64,000 bases of DNA from Dichotomocladium elegans (taxonomy: Eukaryota; Mucoromycota; Mucoromycetes; Mucorales; Lichtheimiaceae): NCBI GenBank assembly GCA_025716815.1, contig JAIXMN010000013.1:1-64000 (forward strand), written 5' to 3'. A program made the translations under genes and the position numbers. Numbering within the stretch: position 1 is the first letter of the stretch; every line of letters begins with the position of its first letter. Under the pieces are notes generated by a model. It saw nothing but the letters and a program-made list of their open reading frames with translations. It searched no databases and was not told the origin of the DNA. Below, piece after piece: positions 38,481 through 52,000 of the stretch.

Positions 38481-40476
38481 ATCACCGAGATGAACGTCAT
38501 TTACACCACCGCTGTGATTGTATCTAAATACGATGTGGTGGTTCGATGTATAATATGAAACCTGGCTGACAGCGGGGCTTTTGGCACAGAAGTCTGCTGC
38601 TACGACAAACGTCTAGTTATGCTAAAGAATGGATGAGTCTCAACCATTCCTGCGATAGAATTTCGGCCAATGGCGCATGTGGAGATATCATTGCTTTGTG
38701 CTTTAGCTGCTGTACTCTTATTTTGGGTCGAGATGGTATTTGTCAAGTAGCATCGTGGAGAGAGAATCAAGATAGTATCTTGCCAAAATAGGATTCATGG
38801 TAATCGCGAGTATGATATGTTGAATTGAGACGTGTGGAAGGCGCAAAAGCATGAGAGAAAAACTATAGTCCATCGCACTCCTTCTTTCTTCTCTTTCCCA
38901 AAAACTCTTTCACGCTTCATTCTGCCTTTCCCTTCTTGCTCATGGACAAAACCGTATCAAGAAGAAGGCACCATACCATGCTGAGCGCTTTGTTATCGCT
39001 GGCCAACTAAATGCTGCAGGACAAATGTCAGGCGGACTGGGGCAGGCGATTATCTAGGTCACAAGACCTTAAAACTTTACAACCCACAGAACTGCTGTCC
39101 AACAAAGTTGTTACACTACTCTTTTCCACTTTAACGCTTTTTTCGAGTAATTTACCCTTAGGATGGTGTGTGTGGAGAGCAAGATAGGCAATTTCTTGAC
39201 CACATTGTCTTTCCAAGTATGTGTTTTTTTCTCAGATAGCCTGTGCTTGCGCAAATGTACTGCATAAACCGCGACTGACTACAAAGGCATCAATATGGAA
39301 CAGCGCCGTTGATAATGGATGTTTCACGGGAGTCGTAAGCGGTACTCAAACGAGCTTTTAAAAAAGGGATAGTGGGTGGGTGTGGGTGTAAAAACTAGCG
39401 TTCTACAGCAAGTTGCATACAATAAGAGCGTGCGAAAAGAGGATTGCTCGCTGACATCATTAGTGAATCATATCAACGTAGACTGTGATAAAGCAAAATA
39501 AGCTCTTTTGCGAGCCGAGACGAGGTCTCCTTTCCGAAAGAACTACAACAAATGGTTGTACGATCACATTCCTCCGTTCACCCGCGTCCTGCATCTTTGG
39601 GAAAACCAATTAGAGACATAGGAGGGCACAAGCCAAAGTGGATGCAGGCGAACAAATTGGATGTGTGACATGGAATAGCCAGGTATATTTGAAGTGAACT
39701 GTTTGTCATTTAACAAAGATATGATCCCATTTGAATGCCAACCACTTCTTTTACCAAGGTTGGTTGTCCACAGAGCTTTGTGCCATCTGCCAAAAAGCAG
39801 TTTTCGAATTACGTGCACCTGTGATGGAATACCTCCATTTACTGCTCCTCAGCTTGTTATCGTGATGGAAACAATGCAGGCGGTGTTGCCGAAACAGACG
39901 GCAAAAGCGGACCCCATGCACGGGCGCTTCGAGTTAAATAACGTATTTCGACCAGTCCATATGTGTATGAGTGGCGGGATGGGCGTAACAGAATAATCAT
40001 TCAGGCAGAACAATTTTATTTCCACGGGTAGAAAAGCTCTCTGGGGGCCGTTGCAATGGTATTTTTTTGTACTTTTCTAAAGGGCTACAGAAGCTGGAGA
40101 GGTTGCAATGTTACCGCATTTCATACGATCCATACAATACGTAAAATATCGGCTATGGTCACTACGGCTGCGTGCTTGGCATTTAAGTATCCAGTCTGCT
40201 ATGAGCAAAGGGGCTATTCACTCACCATATTACGAAGCCTGAGGAATACTATTTTTAGGGCAGTGTCACCAAGTTCGTTATTATCAGTGTGTCGCAGCTA
40301 TAGCACGCAGCAGTACGTAAAAACCCGGTCTTACTTGTTCCGGAACGATGGATGACTCAATCATGGTGCGGGCGACAATCACCTGATAACATTCCGTTTG
40401 CTTGGTTCCGTTACAGAAATGATATATATATATTACCATTTTATATCTGTCCATCGCTCTATTCACCCAAACAAGC
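38481..40476. other. 2 kb region without a supported gene
   Basis: AT-rich intergenic DNA between the Helitron fragment and the monooxygenase. The first few hundred bases could include upstream Helitron sequence too decayed to recognise. The last part is the monooxygenase promoter side, with an (AT)n run near 40421-40431. No RNA gene was seen. Confidence 0.5.
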
Positions 40477-42845
40477 ATGTCGACTTACCCATCGTCTTTC
40501 TCCTCAACCCCTGCCGAAGAAATGTACGACGTCTTTATATCTGGCGCAGGACCCGTAGGACTTTTCCTTGCATACCAGGTATATTGCGACTTTCTGACCC
40601 CCGGCAAACATTGTTTTTTTTTTTCTGTACCACCATCTCTGTGGAGGAACTGACAATAATCTTTCTTATAATACTTCCTTTCTTCCTCCTCCCCCTGCTA
40701 AGCTTGAACGAATGGGACATAGTGTCTATTGCTGTGACACAAAACCAGGACCTACCGATCAGAGCCGATCAACCACCCTCTCGGCGCGCACGTTAGAAGT
40801 TCTTGCCCTTAACGGTCTTGCAGCTCCGTTTTGCAGGGCCAGTGTGACAGTGAGAGGGTACAGGAGTGTCTACAAAGGCCAGACAGTCGGAATATTCAAC
40901 GTCGTTGATGGCGAATCGACAGCATTTCCAAGCCAATCGGGTATCTCCCAGAGCAAGGTCGAGGAGATCCTGACGGATGCGGTCGAGAGCAAAATCCACT
41001 GGCGGACCGAGCTGGTAGACTACTACTGTATGCCTCCAATTGGTCAAGAAGAGAAAGAGAGCATCGTCGTCTGTACGGTACGGCCACTGCAGGATGATCT
41101 GCCGACTCGAACAATCAAGGCACGGTATCTGGTCGGTGCGGATGGGACGCACTCGTTTGTTCGAAAACATTACCGGGACATCTCGAAAAATGAAGAATGG
41201 AATTTTGATGGTTACTCAATCGGGACGCGGTTTGTGCTCTGCGATGCTAAATTAGGTGGCAGGGACGCTGATAGGGCATTCAATAACATGGACAATCTGC
41301 ATCTCCACAAGGAGGGCAAGTATTCATCCCATCTCGCACAACATGTTGATTTCTGATGACGAGAGAAACTCGTTCACTGTAGGTTTCGTTGCCATAACAC
41401 CACTCGGGAGCGGCGAAAATAGAGATTATCTTCGCGTAATTCTCAACCAAGAGTTTTACTTCAGGACAGCAGATCGCACAAAGACACATGGCATAATGTC
41501 TGTGAAACCACCGTCCATTGAGGAACTCAATACTCAGATACGTAGACGCCTAGCTCCTCTGGATATATTCATCACAGAGACCCGGTGGTTGACAGTGTTC
41601 CGCATCAACCAGCGTAAGGCAGACGGGTTTAGACGAGGCCAGATATTCTTGGTGGGAGGTAGGTCTTTGTATGTGACCGCGCCTGCAGAGAACAATAACA
41701 ATTGCATAGACTCCAGCCATTGCTTCTCTCCTGTCTATGGTCTGGGGCTCAACAACGGTTTTCAGGATGGTATGAAGGATACTTTTGAGGGACGCTCTGG
41801 AGCAAAGCTGATAGGGAACAATTGATAGCCCATAACCTTGCGTGGAAGCTTTCGTTGGTGCTAAAAGCATATGCGTCTGATCCTGAAGAACTGCTAAATT
41901 CGTTCTCCGTTGAGGTAAATGCGAGTGATTGAATGTGACACCGTCCCCCAAAAAACTGATGGTTGTACCGTATTCAGCGGGAGGACGCTGCGGCAAGCAC
42001 GATGGACGTAATAGGAAAGCTCACCGAGATTGGCATGCAAAAGCAAAATTTTTTGATGGGTAGAGTATCTGCGATGTGGATGTTACTAAGAGAGGAACGA
42101 GAAGTAACCTTGGAAGGGTGTGTCTGTGGATAAACTTTGTAGCCGCATTGGGTCGCTTCTGGATTGCAGTCTTCACAAGCATAGGATGGTTTAATTACGG
42201 CTTTACAAAATGGATCATGCAGGTATATTATCAGGCCGGGTGGATATGGTAGCAGTCCAATTAAACTCTCGCGGGAAGGGTTTTGTACGCATAAGCAAGT
42301 CCTCACCACTCGTCGTTCAAACATTACGGTCGAAACTCATTCCATCTGGTCACTTTATGCCAAACACAGCTGTACTGCGTCGACGCGTGATTGCTGATCG
42401 AATCGTGCGCAAGACTCTCCATGAAATCCTTGCGGACAATGGGCCAACATCGAAATACGTCGCATTATGGGTGAGCACCCGCCCATCTTCGCACGAACCC
42501 CATCCTTGGACACCCATGTTCTGGACACGCATCACGCGATGGCGTCATGCAGTGCGACCGCTAGTGGTCGAGTCCACGTGGCACGTGTGTAGCTTTGATA
42601 CGCGTCCACACTATGCGCTCAACAGTGCTGAAGACGACGACGATGCGTTCTGGATGGAGGATTCGCTGGTATATCCCGATGCGCTTACAAACCGGATAGG
42701 CTTGGGCAATTACATCAAGGAAAAGAACCCACCAGCCGCTCTAGTGGTGATTCGCCCGGATAATTATATTGCCTACAGTGTCTTGGTTCGGTCACCAACG
42801 GACTTGGACGGTGCATTTGCAAAACTGGCCACTTTTGTAAAATAG
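40477..42845 (+). CDS. FAD-dependent aromatic-ring monooxygenase (phenol 2-monooxygenase-like)
   Basis: Supported exons: 40477-40578, 40703-41319, 41366-41658, 41710-41769, 41829-41914 and one from 41978 to about 42107. One or more further exons run to the stop at 42845, but their first splice site is not settled. The dinucleotide-binding fold is clear: VFISGAGPVGLFLAYQ split by intron 1, then LERMGHSVYCCD. The second FAD motif is ARYLVGADGTHSFVRK, and the third is IFLVGDSSHCFSPVYGLGLN after splicing. The end (FWMEDSLVYPDALTNRIG, VVIRPDNYIAYSVLV) matches the thioredoxin-like C-terminal domain of phenol hydroxylases. These enzymes use NADPH and O2 to hydroxylate aromatic rings. An apparent frameshift near 41320 disappears with a 46-nt intron (41320-41365) with branch-like CTGAT. 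Confidence 0.87.
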
Positions 42846-43407
42846 AAAAAAATTGAAGTGTATACAGCGCATTTCTCGAGAGATGCCGATAAAGAAAGCA
42901 GATGTGTATTGTATCGGTGGGGGGTAGCGCTCTCCAATTATGGTTATGTAGGCTTCAGTTCTATGTTATTCGATGGACGGTATCAGTGTGAACCTGATGT
43001 GGATGCTCAATGCGTTTTGTTGCATACATATATGCTTTTGCAATGTGGAGCATATACGTAGCCAAGAGCGACCACCGCTCTTGTCTGGCCTACCTGATTG
43101 AAAATATGCATCGCACTGGTGTAGCTATCGCGTCTCTGACTGTGGAGCTCGACCAGTGATGGATAACAGAGTTGTCGGATTAGTGTTCACGTGTAGACGA
43201 TCATCTGGAAAAAAAAACCCCAAGATGACATCCAGCATGGTCTAGGTGTCAAGGTGCCGATAGCGAGTATTCAGACCAGATGAGAACCGGCGGTATTACT
43301 TTGAGCCAATTATTTTTCTTTCCTATATATCACATCATAGCAGCAATATTAGTCGCAGCAGCATCAATAAGTACGGTAACAGCGAAAAGGAAACCTTAGA
43401 TTTATGA

Positions 43408-43638
43408 TCATAAAGCCATCGAATGGGTGAGCCGTCTTTCGCACCCTCGGATCGCGGATTTTAGACTAACAAAGGGAATTAATCGCAGCGCTATGTCTGA
43501 ATTTCGGTAAACTAGAGAGACCATTTCATTTTCACCATGGTGTGGGCAGTAAAGGCAAAAAAGATCACACCTTGGCATATGATGTTTCGCAGTCTTCTGT
43601 GGTTTATGGCAACAAAAACACGCACCCCCCATGATCAC
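43408..43638 (-). other. Cys/His-rich open frame (76 codons), unrecognised
   Basis: The translated frame has C-x-C-C-H, then H-H-x3-C-x4-C-x2-C-x-H-H spacing, which suggests metal binding. There is no recognisable upstream or downstream exon, and the start is arbitrary. A gag-type zinc knuckle or a chance frame are both possible. Confidence 0.2.
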
Positions 43639-44114
43639 GTTCCCCCGATGACCGTGTTAAAAAAAAACACGCTCATTCTGCTCTGACCGCGACCCGTGAA
43701 AAAGAGATAGCTTTGCCAAGATAAAGAACTTTTTATTAAAGTATGGATAGTAATACTATACTAATTGGTAGTCCAGTTGGCCAGAGCCATGAAGGCTATG
43801 TTCCCAGAGGCAACCGCGAGGAGGTCGACTACCGTGTGTCTCCGCTCTAGGGACCGTGATGCCCGCATTTATCTTGATCCCCTTCGAGCTCCCAGTCCTG
43901 GTTTTGAGCGTGTACCCTAGTCCCTCGCCTAAGCGAGGTATCCTACCAAGACGCACCATCGGTCTGCGGGATGCGGTAAGCGCAGAGTGTCATGTACATC
44001 TGATAATTGGACAGGTACTTTTTGGTCTTGTCTCAGGCTACATAAGGAACTACTCTATCTACCCCGTATGGTCCGTCCTGTCGATCCTGCTTGTTTGCCG
44101 TCCAGTCAATCCTC

Positions 44115-44290
44115 ACCGATGCCTAAGCAACCCGAACCGTTTCGAAAGGCACAAACTCGTTGCTGTTGGTGGAGAATCGGGCCCTCAGATTTCCACCCTT
44201 CCCTCGATTGCCTGGCAATGTTGAAAGATACAAACTCGTTGCTGCAAAGGAGGATCCAGTCCGTCAACTGTCTCTGATGTCCAAGCAACT
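44115..44290 (+). repeat. Diverged internal repeat
   Basis: The 15-mer ACAAACTCGTTGCTG occurs at about 44151 and again about 79 bp later, and the flanking GATGCCTAAGCAAC / GATTGCCTGGCAAT / GATGTCCAAGCAAC segments recur at similar spacing. Translated, the copies give RFERHKLVA and VERYKLVAA in different frames, so the unit was probably coding before it decayed. Confidence 0.55.
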
Positions 44291-47200
44291 GTTAGTTTCT
44301 TTTGAGATAGGCGGATTGGTGCTCGGGTAAAGGGAGGATTTGACCGGCCAGCGAAATGGAGAGGGAAGAGAATGGCTGGAAAAGGAAAAGAAACAAATTC
44401 ATTTTTATAACCGCCAACCGTAGCGTGAACCTCGGAGCAGAGACAAAAAAGGTAAGTGGTCTACCGCAGCTTAACACAACTCTCTCACTCAAACTGCCTG
44501 TTCGATTGAGATATCTTGATGGTGCTATGTCGCTACTGCTGCTGCTGTTGATCAAAAGAAAGCAGGGTGGATGGGGAAAAGGAACACCTACATAGGTAAG
44601 GGTTGCGCTTTTTCAAGAATAACTGCGCAATAAAAAAAAAACATGCAGATCGAGCTATGAGGTTGCTCTACGCTTTGACCTTGGAGCTCGACGTTGCCAA
44701 ATCCTTGTGTGGTAGTGCCTACCAGATGCACGTAGAGAACCTCTCCCTGCAATCCAATGGTTCTTATCAAACCTCCTGTTTTGTGCAAAAGCCCACGATG
44801 GTCAATAAAGCAAAAAGAAACTATGACAGTTTCGTTCTCGCTGTTGTATGAATGTACTTGCCCACTTTCAAGATGCCACCGCCGTAAACCATGGCATGCT
44901 ATACCACCTTGCTCTCCGGTTACCTCTGTGCCAGCAGCAATCTTTTGAGTCCGGGATAGATTCTACCTACCTTCTCCTGGTCCTCGCAAGCAACCACGGA
45001 AGAGGTCAATGGGAGACAATAGCTATGCATTTCAAAAATATAGAGAGTATCAAGGATTAGGAGCCCGAAACCCCCCCCCCAAACATGGAGAGCGCAACTG
45101 GCATTCACATGCTTCCGGTATCAACAATGACACGATGGGAATACAACATCTGAGAGCGCGGCAGCTGATGTTTACCACAAGAACCTCTTACGTTGTGCCT
45201 CTTACAATGACAATTGCCCCATTTGTCATTAGGCTGCTAGAGAGTGGAACGAATTGCTGCAACACGTGGACAAGGCACGTAGTCTTGAGTTTAGACAGCA
45301 TACATATCGGTGTGCGACGGATTATGTGCACTCTACAGACCCAACCCGATCCGTTGAATTCCGTGGCAAGATCAATATTTGGTTAATTCATGAGATGAAA
45401 CAAGGCCAGGCTAGGAATAATATGCAGTTTGCGTGTGGTACTCGTACGTACTCGATATTGCTGTAATGATCCGATTTTTAAGGGCACCAGGAAGCGAGAT
45501 CAGATACCCGAGCTCTGAGAATTGCACCGCCCGATCATGTTCTATACATGGCGGGTGTGGCTATAGCGCTGCCTATAAAAAGTTCGCAGGAAGACGTATT
45601 TTGCGGTATGCGCTAAGAAAGCGCTTCTAGCCGTCAGCCTCTCTCGGCCCGAACGCCGACTGAGCCCCTCCACTACGCTCTATGTCAGTCCCTTTTTGGG
45701 CTCAGAGAATTCGGCAAGCTTGGGAGTAAACCACCCCCTAGACCACCCCGTGCGTGTCGTGGAAAGAGTTAGAACTAAATTTCGGTTTGTGTCTATCATG
45801 AAGATAATTATATATTTTGTTGTTGAAAAAGAAGCAGAGAAAAAGGTGGAGAAAAACATAAGGCTTAAGTTAAAGGAGTGTGCCAGTACAAAACATCGCA
45901 AGTACTGAAGGGTCTGCTTATCTGTAACTCTTCCCCCCACACACACAAATACATCATACTGTCTATTTAGAAAAAAATGTTCCTCTCTTGACATCGTTTA
46001 AAGCCAAATATATCGCATATGTTCACTGGTCCATGGTATGAGTGTCTTTTGCCAGAGCTTAATACGATGTTTTTTTTTTTGTCATCGGGCACAAACATTT
46101 CGGGAAAAGCGCGACTTTTGAACCGGCACCGACTCGTCATTCTATTGACACAACACCGCCATAGAGAGGCCCCAATGCAACTGGTGTCCAGTTCCTCCTG
46201 GTTCTCGCTAATACGTAGCATGTAGACACGATAAAAAGTCCCAAAATATCAGCATCTTGAGAGCATGGAGAAGTAAAACGTACAGTCAAAGTGCTACATA
46301 TCAATTCTCATGCTCCATCGAAACGAAATCAGCTCGGTTGCGCGGCACAATGTCAAATAAGATACAATGAATGCGCGTTCTTCTTATCTGCCTCTTCAAC
46401 AGCTCCTTGTAGAAACATATATGATATATATGTTCGTTACAAAAGGAATTATATCTAATAGCATCACTGTACTTGTACCGAATGAGCTATGCATGTTCTC
46501 GCAAGTGCGAGAAAATCGCATCGGGGAAGTTTTATCGATCAAGCATTTGTTCTGCATCAGTTTTCGAAAAGCTTGAACAAAAAAGAGCTTCACCGTCTTG
46601 CGTATATCATTCAAAAATAGCCCATTCCTCGTTTTCTTTCTGATTGGGATGTGAGAGAGAGAGAGGGGGGGTAAGAGCAAATAATACCTGTAATACGTGT
46701 GCGTAGCGAAGTTATAGACGAGCGAATACTGCACGGGCAAATGTAACGCGTAAATGCATACGTGCTACTGCGTAGCACATGACCTACATGGAAGGCTTCT
46801 CATTACGTCCTCCTCCGAGCGCAATGATTGATACAGCGTTTCCTTATGCTGTTACAGAACATGGCCAGGGACCACCAACCCTCCCTGCCCTGCCCACACA
46901 CATACATATATATTCATCCATTTGCCTGTCTGGCCAAATTTGACCTAAGGCCGTGTCGCCATGGGAAGAAAATATCGACTCGAACGACCTGGAACACTAT
47001 CTTTCTTTTCAAGAGTGTCTGGGGTTATTATCTTGTGCATCATGCATGGATGTTCATACTCGGCAAGCATGACCCATCGTTACCAGGCCTCCTTTCCCCG
47101 CAAAAAAAAAAAGATAAAAATAAACATAGCAAGACGGTGGCTATTGTCGAGGACCCAGACTAACGAATTGTTCTGTTGCATTGACAGCCAAGGCGCGCTG

Positions 47201-48245
47201 GGCTAAAGTGTTGAGAAATCAGGCATTGTACTCTCTCTGTAATACGCCTTTATCGGGCTGGCTCAGGCCCTTGAAGAGCACAAGAATGCCGTTGACCCCA
47301 CCTACCGTTTTGATGAGGAAACGGACGGGGCCTTTCAGATGATATATTGTACACGAATAGAACGTTGAGCTTCTTTTGCATTTTCTGAGCCCCCACCCCC
47401 CAAACTTTAAAGAAGAATAGACAGCTAGTTTTTCGTTTGGTTGAAAGCTTTTTGTGCGCGTGTGAGTTTTTGTCATTGTTTGTTGTAATCGCACCAGCGG
47501 TCGTACAAAAGTGATACTGGGAATCGGGGTTTTCGAGTGGTTGAAGCACATGCTTGGCTTGCGATTAGACAAACCAGGAATGCTACAGGCAGTTCTACAC
47601 AGCATATGGAACGGAAAACAATGACCTGCACACCTTTATTTTCGTTGCTTCTCGAGACAAAAAAAAAGGGGGGGGGGAAACAACTCTACACCCTAACATC
47701 CCTCCCACTAAAAAAGGGGCGGAAGGGAGCCGTATCATCTAAAGTGAACAACTGCTCTTGAGGCCCTGTGCTTAACATTCCTTACACTCCCCTCCCGGTG
47801 CGTCAACAGGGCTGTTTCCACGGCGCCGTACTAAAATTGGGGGATTTTGTACGGTCCACAAACCTTCCCCCCCTCCCCTCTCCGGGAAACCGCGTGTCAC
47901 CATCTCTCTTTTTTCTCCACTGGCAAGGTCGAAAAGAGTTTTATAGGAGATACAGATCCTGTATACAGGGTGGGTGGGGGCGGGCGGCGGATGGCCCCAT
48001 TCCATTCTTTTTGTCTAAAAGCGTGTGCTTCATTATATGAGTAGTTGAGAATTAAATACAGCAAAATGGAATAACCAAGAGGAAGGTGTAACACTAAAAA
48101 AAAACGCAGCTCGGCGAGGAGATACGAAGAATTGGGCACTTTTTTTTTTTTTTTACACGCAATGGCACACACACACACACACAAACAACGCGTTTGGGGG
48201 GGGGAAGTGTTTTGGAGGATCTTCCATCATTCGAATCCCCGCAGA

Positions 48246-48713
48246 TCATTCATGTTTTTCATCATTCGCACTACGCAAAGACTGATCGAGACGGACGGAT
48301 GCCCGGTAGTCGCCATAAGCAGGCGGTGGCTGTGCTGCAACCATCGCGGCAATTTGTGCGTCGCGAGCGGCCATGGCCTGGTGTTGCATCGGCAGGAAGG
48401 ACGGTTGGCGCGTCGAGCTTGGTCGGACCACGCCTTGGGGCGTCAATACGAACTTGTCTAGCATTGATCGACGCTTTTGATTGGCGCTATTCAGATGAAG
48501 AGCCAATTCGGGCGGCCTCATAGACTCAAGCTGTGAGGCCGTGATATACTGCTGGTGCTGAACATAAAGCTCTGTTGGCTGCTGATGCTCGTCGCTGTGC
48601 TTGCGTTGGCCAGTGGCCTTGTAAATGCAGAAAACACAAAGTCCGAGGAAGATGAAGAACAAGATAACGACGATCACGACAAAGAGAACCTCGTTGGTGG
48701 ATGGCGTTGGCAT
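48246..48713 (-). CDS. Single-pass membrane protein with a PPxY motif, 155 aa
   Basis: The frame starts MPTPSTNEVLFVVIVVILFF at 48713. A single hydrophobic segment spans about residues 9-33, followed by a basic KATGQRK stop-transfer. The remaining 120 residues are hydrophilic, Gln- and Ser-rich. Near the C-terminus (residues 129-133) is PPPAY, a PPxY motif that binds WW domains of Rsp5/NEDD4 ubiquitin ligases. With no signal peptide and a very short N-terminus, the tail is likely cytosolic, as in Rsp5 adaptor proteins. A pyrimidine tract ending TCCAG lies just before the ATG, so the 5' leader probably contains an intron. I do not recognise an orthologue; adaptor function is an inference from the motif. 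Confidence 0.7.
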   Translation of the reverse strand: MPTPSTNEVLFVVIVVILFFIFLGLCVFCIYKATGQRKHSDEHQQPTELYVQHQQYITASQLESMRPPELALHLNSANQKRRSMLDKFVLTPQGVVRPSSTRQPSFLPMQHQAMAARDAQIAAMVAAQPPPAYGDYRASVRLDQSLRSANDEKHE

Positions 48714-49078
48714 GTTTTCTGGAGTAATAAGAAAGACAGACGGAAAAGAGGTGTGCGCTGATGCAGAGGGGAGACAAGTCAAGGCTAATTAAAAAAAAAA
48801 ATCAGAGTAAGCGGGTGTCACCCTCCCAAAGTAGCGATTCCCCATGTGTTCGCTCAACGCTTCCTGCCCATTCTCGGCCTTTGAATGCACGTGTTTTCTT
48901 CATCTCCACTAGTTGTTCTGCAAAAGATAGTCCAGCACGGATTTTTCAACCATGCAACCCATCAAAAAAATGTTCATATCGCCTTTTCTTGCCCTACGTC
49001 GTAATTCAAAAGACGTATGTATATTAATTAGAGTAGAAGAGGCGGGTCGGTTAGTGGTAAAGGGATGGAGAAGGGGGT
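48714..49078. other. Spacer upstream of the membrane-protein gene
   Basis: About 365 bp holding the leader and promoter of the PPxY gene and the 3' flank of the RalGAP-like gene. No coding signal. Confidence 0.6.
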
Positions 49079-52000
49079 CTATTCTTCGTCTGTCATGAAT
49101 ATTTTTTCCATAAACTGCTCATAACTCCTATTTAACCTCAGGTTAAAAAAAGATTCATGCATATACTTTCTTGGCAAATACCATGTTGCAATTTTGTGTC
49201 GATGAGCAATGGTCTTCACGTCGTTGGCTCGCTGTGCAAAAACAGTCTTATAAAATGAATAGTAGCTGGTATGAACAGAAGCCCTGAATGCGTTGATCGC
49301 CGTTGCACGCACAAGAGGACCAAGCGTCGCCTGCGACACAACCATGCGATCAAATAAGGGTCCAAAATGAGGGATCTGGACAAACCATGAAAAATTGGTT
49401 AATAACTTCGCTGCGTCCTAGCTTTCTTATTGAACCTTTTCGTCTCGGTAAACACGAATAGCAAAAAGACCGTTGGAGAGCGGATTTACAACGATCTGTG
49501 CATTGCCGAAATCGCCACCGATCGTACCAATGCGATAATCTCGCTCATGTTCATTCCATACAATATGGACATGATCATTTCCAATGTGCCGTTTCTACGG
49601 AGCCGCATATTTAATTAGGTGGTAACAAATCGGACTAGCTTCCGTTACCTTCTTTAGCTGCTTAGGATCATCGGCTTCAGTCGGCATCTTCGTCACGTCA
49701 TGGAATACCATTTCCAGCGTTGACGAGCAATAATAGTTTGTCCGTGTGCCATTCGTTAAATTTCGTTCAAGTCCTCCGAGGTATCCTGGATGAGTGGCAA
49801 TATCGATTTCCCATCCGAGGCTGTTTACAAATGCCTTATACATAGGGCTTCCTTGGTTGTTATGGAGTATGCTTTGTTCATCTTCTTGACCAGGCCCAAC
49901 ATAAATAACTGCGATCTTCATTGTCTCTCGACTGAATTACTGAATAAGTATTTTCATTCAATAATAAACGCATTACACTCACCCTTGCTTGCGGTCAAGC
50001 CCCCGCAAATCTCTGTAAAGTGCAGGAGACTTGTTGAGCATCTGGAATGACTTATCCTTGAGATGCTCATAGTTGATGAACCCAAGATGGCTTAGTAATA
50101 GCCGACTTTGCTGGAATGGCACATGGGATTTTTCTGCCTCCTGCGGGAACGCGGGCAAAAAGTCCTTCCTTAACGAGAAATTGGCTGTCAAATGCGCATG
50201 AAGCGAATCCGTCCGCTCAGAGGCGTCCTTCCGCCGCAGAATATTCATCTTGGAATACCAAAGTCCTCTTTTGATGATAGTGGATGCAAATGTGTCAGTA
50301 GGAGCAGGACCTATGCGAAATATACTTACACGTCTGACTCTTGTTTATCATTATTTTCGGCTTCTTCCTGCAAGAAATCTGTAAGTTGTTCGCCTAGTCG
50401 ACCAACCATTGAACTTTGTAGTTGTGTCAGCGGCAGCGGCGAATCCATATCCATTCGACAGTCCGGGTTCTTATCTCCAATCCTAAAATCACGTTGGGTT
50501 GAATTTATGAATGCTTTAGACGCACGCAGTACATACTGTGCCAACAGTTCACTCAGTTTATCTGGCCGTGATGCTGCATGTCTATCAGTCCTAAATAGAG
50601 AGAAAATGAGTTTCCATAAGCCCATTCTTTCGTGTTTGATTAGCTTACGTCTCAAATGACTTGTTTGTCGATATCTGAATATCAATGCCTGGGCGTAAAG
50701 TAAACCCATCGTTTCTGCTGTCTACTGGATCAGAAGTGCTAGGTCGTATTTGGCCTTGGCTATGAACCTTCCCACTAACGTCGTTTGCATAGGCAGCCTC
50801 TGCGTCCCAGACATATCTGCCTGTAATATCGCGTATAATCACACGCGCACGAGGTCCTTGGGTTTCTGTCTCTGGTAGCTCTACAAAGGCGACAATAGTG
50901 GTCTCATTAAACGAGAAGTACTGGTACTGATGAAGCTCGTCCTTGTCATCATTGGCTACCCCAGGGCCAACAATGGTACTGTGGATAGTGGCGGGACCGT
51001 ACGGAGGAGAAAAGTTATTAAAATGATGGAGCAGATGAAGAAGAACAGCTTCTGCGGATTCCTATATATGAAAGCAATTCAGTCATTGTTGAACCGGTAG
51101 TTCGGCAAATAAGCAATACCTTGACATAATCTTGATCGCTCTCTGACACGTCTGAACCTCCCATGACATTCGAGTATTCAGGGTGGAGAGCTGGACGTTT
51201 TTCGTTGATCAGCTTGAATTTAAACGGTAGTTCCTTCTTCTTCGGATTGGTGGATCGCATAACTGGTGGATGCGGCAATAGTTTCTCCGATCCACTGTCT
51301 GAAGTAACATGAAGTGCATATTCAATCACATCAAAAACAAGCTGGCAAAGCTCCGTGTCCGAAAGAATCATTGGCTCAATCACCATAAGCCATTCAAGCA
51401 AGTAGCTGAAAAGTTTAGATATAATGAATCCTCTACCATCGCTGCAGTGTCGTTCGTAGTATTTTAGATGAACGTTGAGCGCGTCAATGACCTTTGTTAA
51501 GACTTCTTGAACTATCACCTATTGAACAGTATCAGTAACAAGCTGTCTCTTTGGTATCACTTGGCACGCATACTCCATCTGGATCCAATTTCTCATCGTA
51601 TATTTGCGCAAGTGAATTCAAACAATCGACAACGCTGTTCACGATTGCTATGTTGCTCCAATACAAATGATTCACCAAAGCCAGAATAGTTTCGTAAGTA
51701 AGCTCTTGTGGGCTTTTTGGTTTTCAACAATGAGCCTGCTGAACCATAGTACGAAGGAGTAGACTTGCCTGTCGCAGTTAAGTAATTCATCCAAAGTGAG
51801 CACACAAATGGCACTGAGCAGCATGCAGTGTGCCTCTATATCTTGCTCTTGCTTTTCTTTTGTTGCACTCGCGTTCACCAGCTTTATCAGCAGATTCTTG
51901 AGTGAAAATTTGATCTAATACGGCGTCTCTCGTCAACTGAATGGCTGTTGAAGAACCAAATGCATTCACACTCACATTGGCGAATATAAATTCCTTTCCT

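Larger units (their letters stand above)
42846..48245. other. 5.4 kb gene-poor region with decayed coding-like fragments
   Basis: No intact gene could be built. A minus-strand frame at 43638-43408 is Cys/His-rich (CFCCHKPQ, HHMPRCDLFCLYCPHHG), reminiscent of a zinc knuckle. From 44115 to 44290 a unit is repeated with divergence. At 44980-45050 a Myb-like fragment (NHGRGQWETIAMHFKN) appears, and at 45233-45455 another protein-like exon (EWNELLQHVDKARSLEFRQH) follows an acceptor-like AG. Near 48140-48215 and 47660-47680 there are T, CA and G homopolymer runs. Old duplicated or transposon-derived coding DNA is the likely origin. Confidence 0.4.

Noticed and set aside
41311..41370. Apparent frameshift in the FAD monooxygenase
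   Set aside because: A normal 46-nt GT-AG intron (41320-41365) with a branch-like CTGAT restores the frame, so no mutation is needed.
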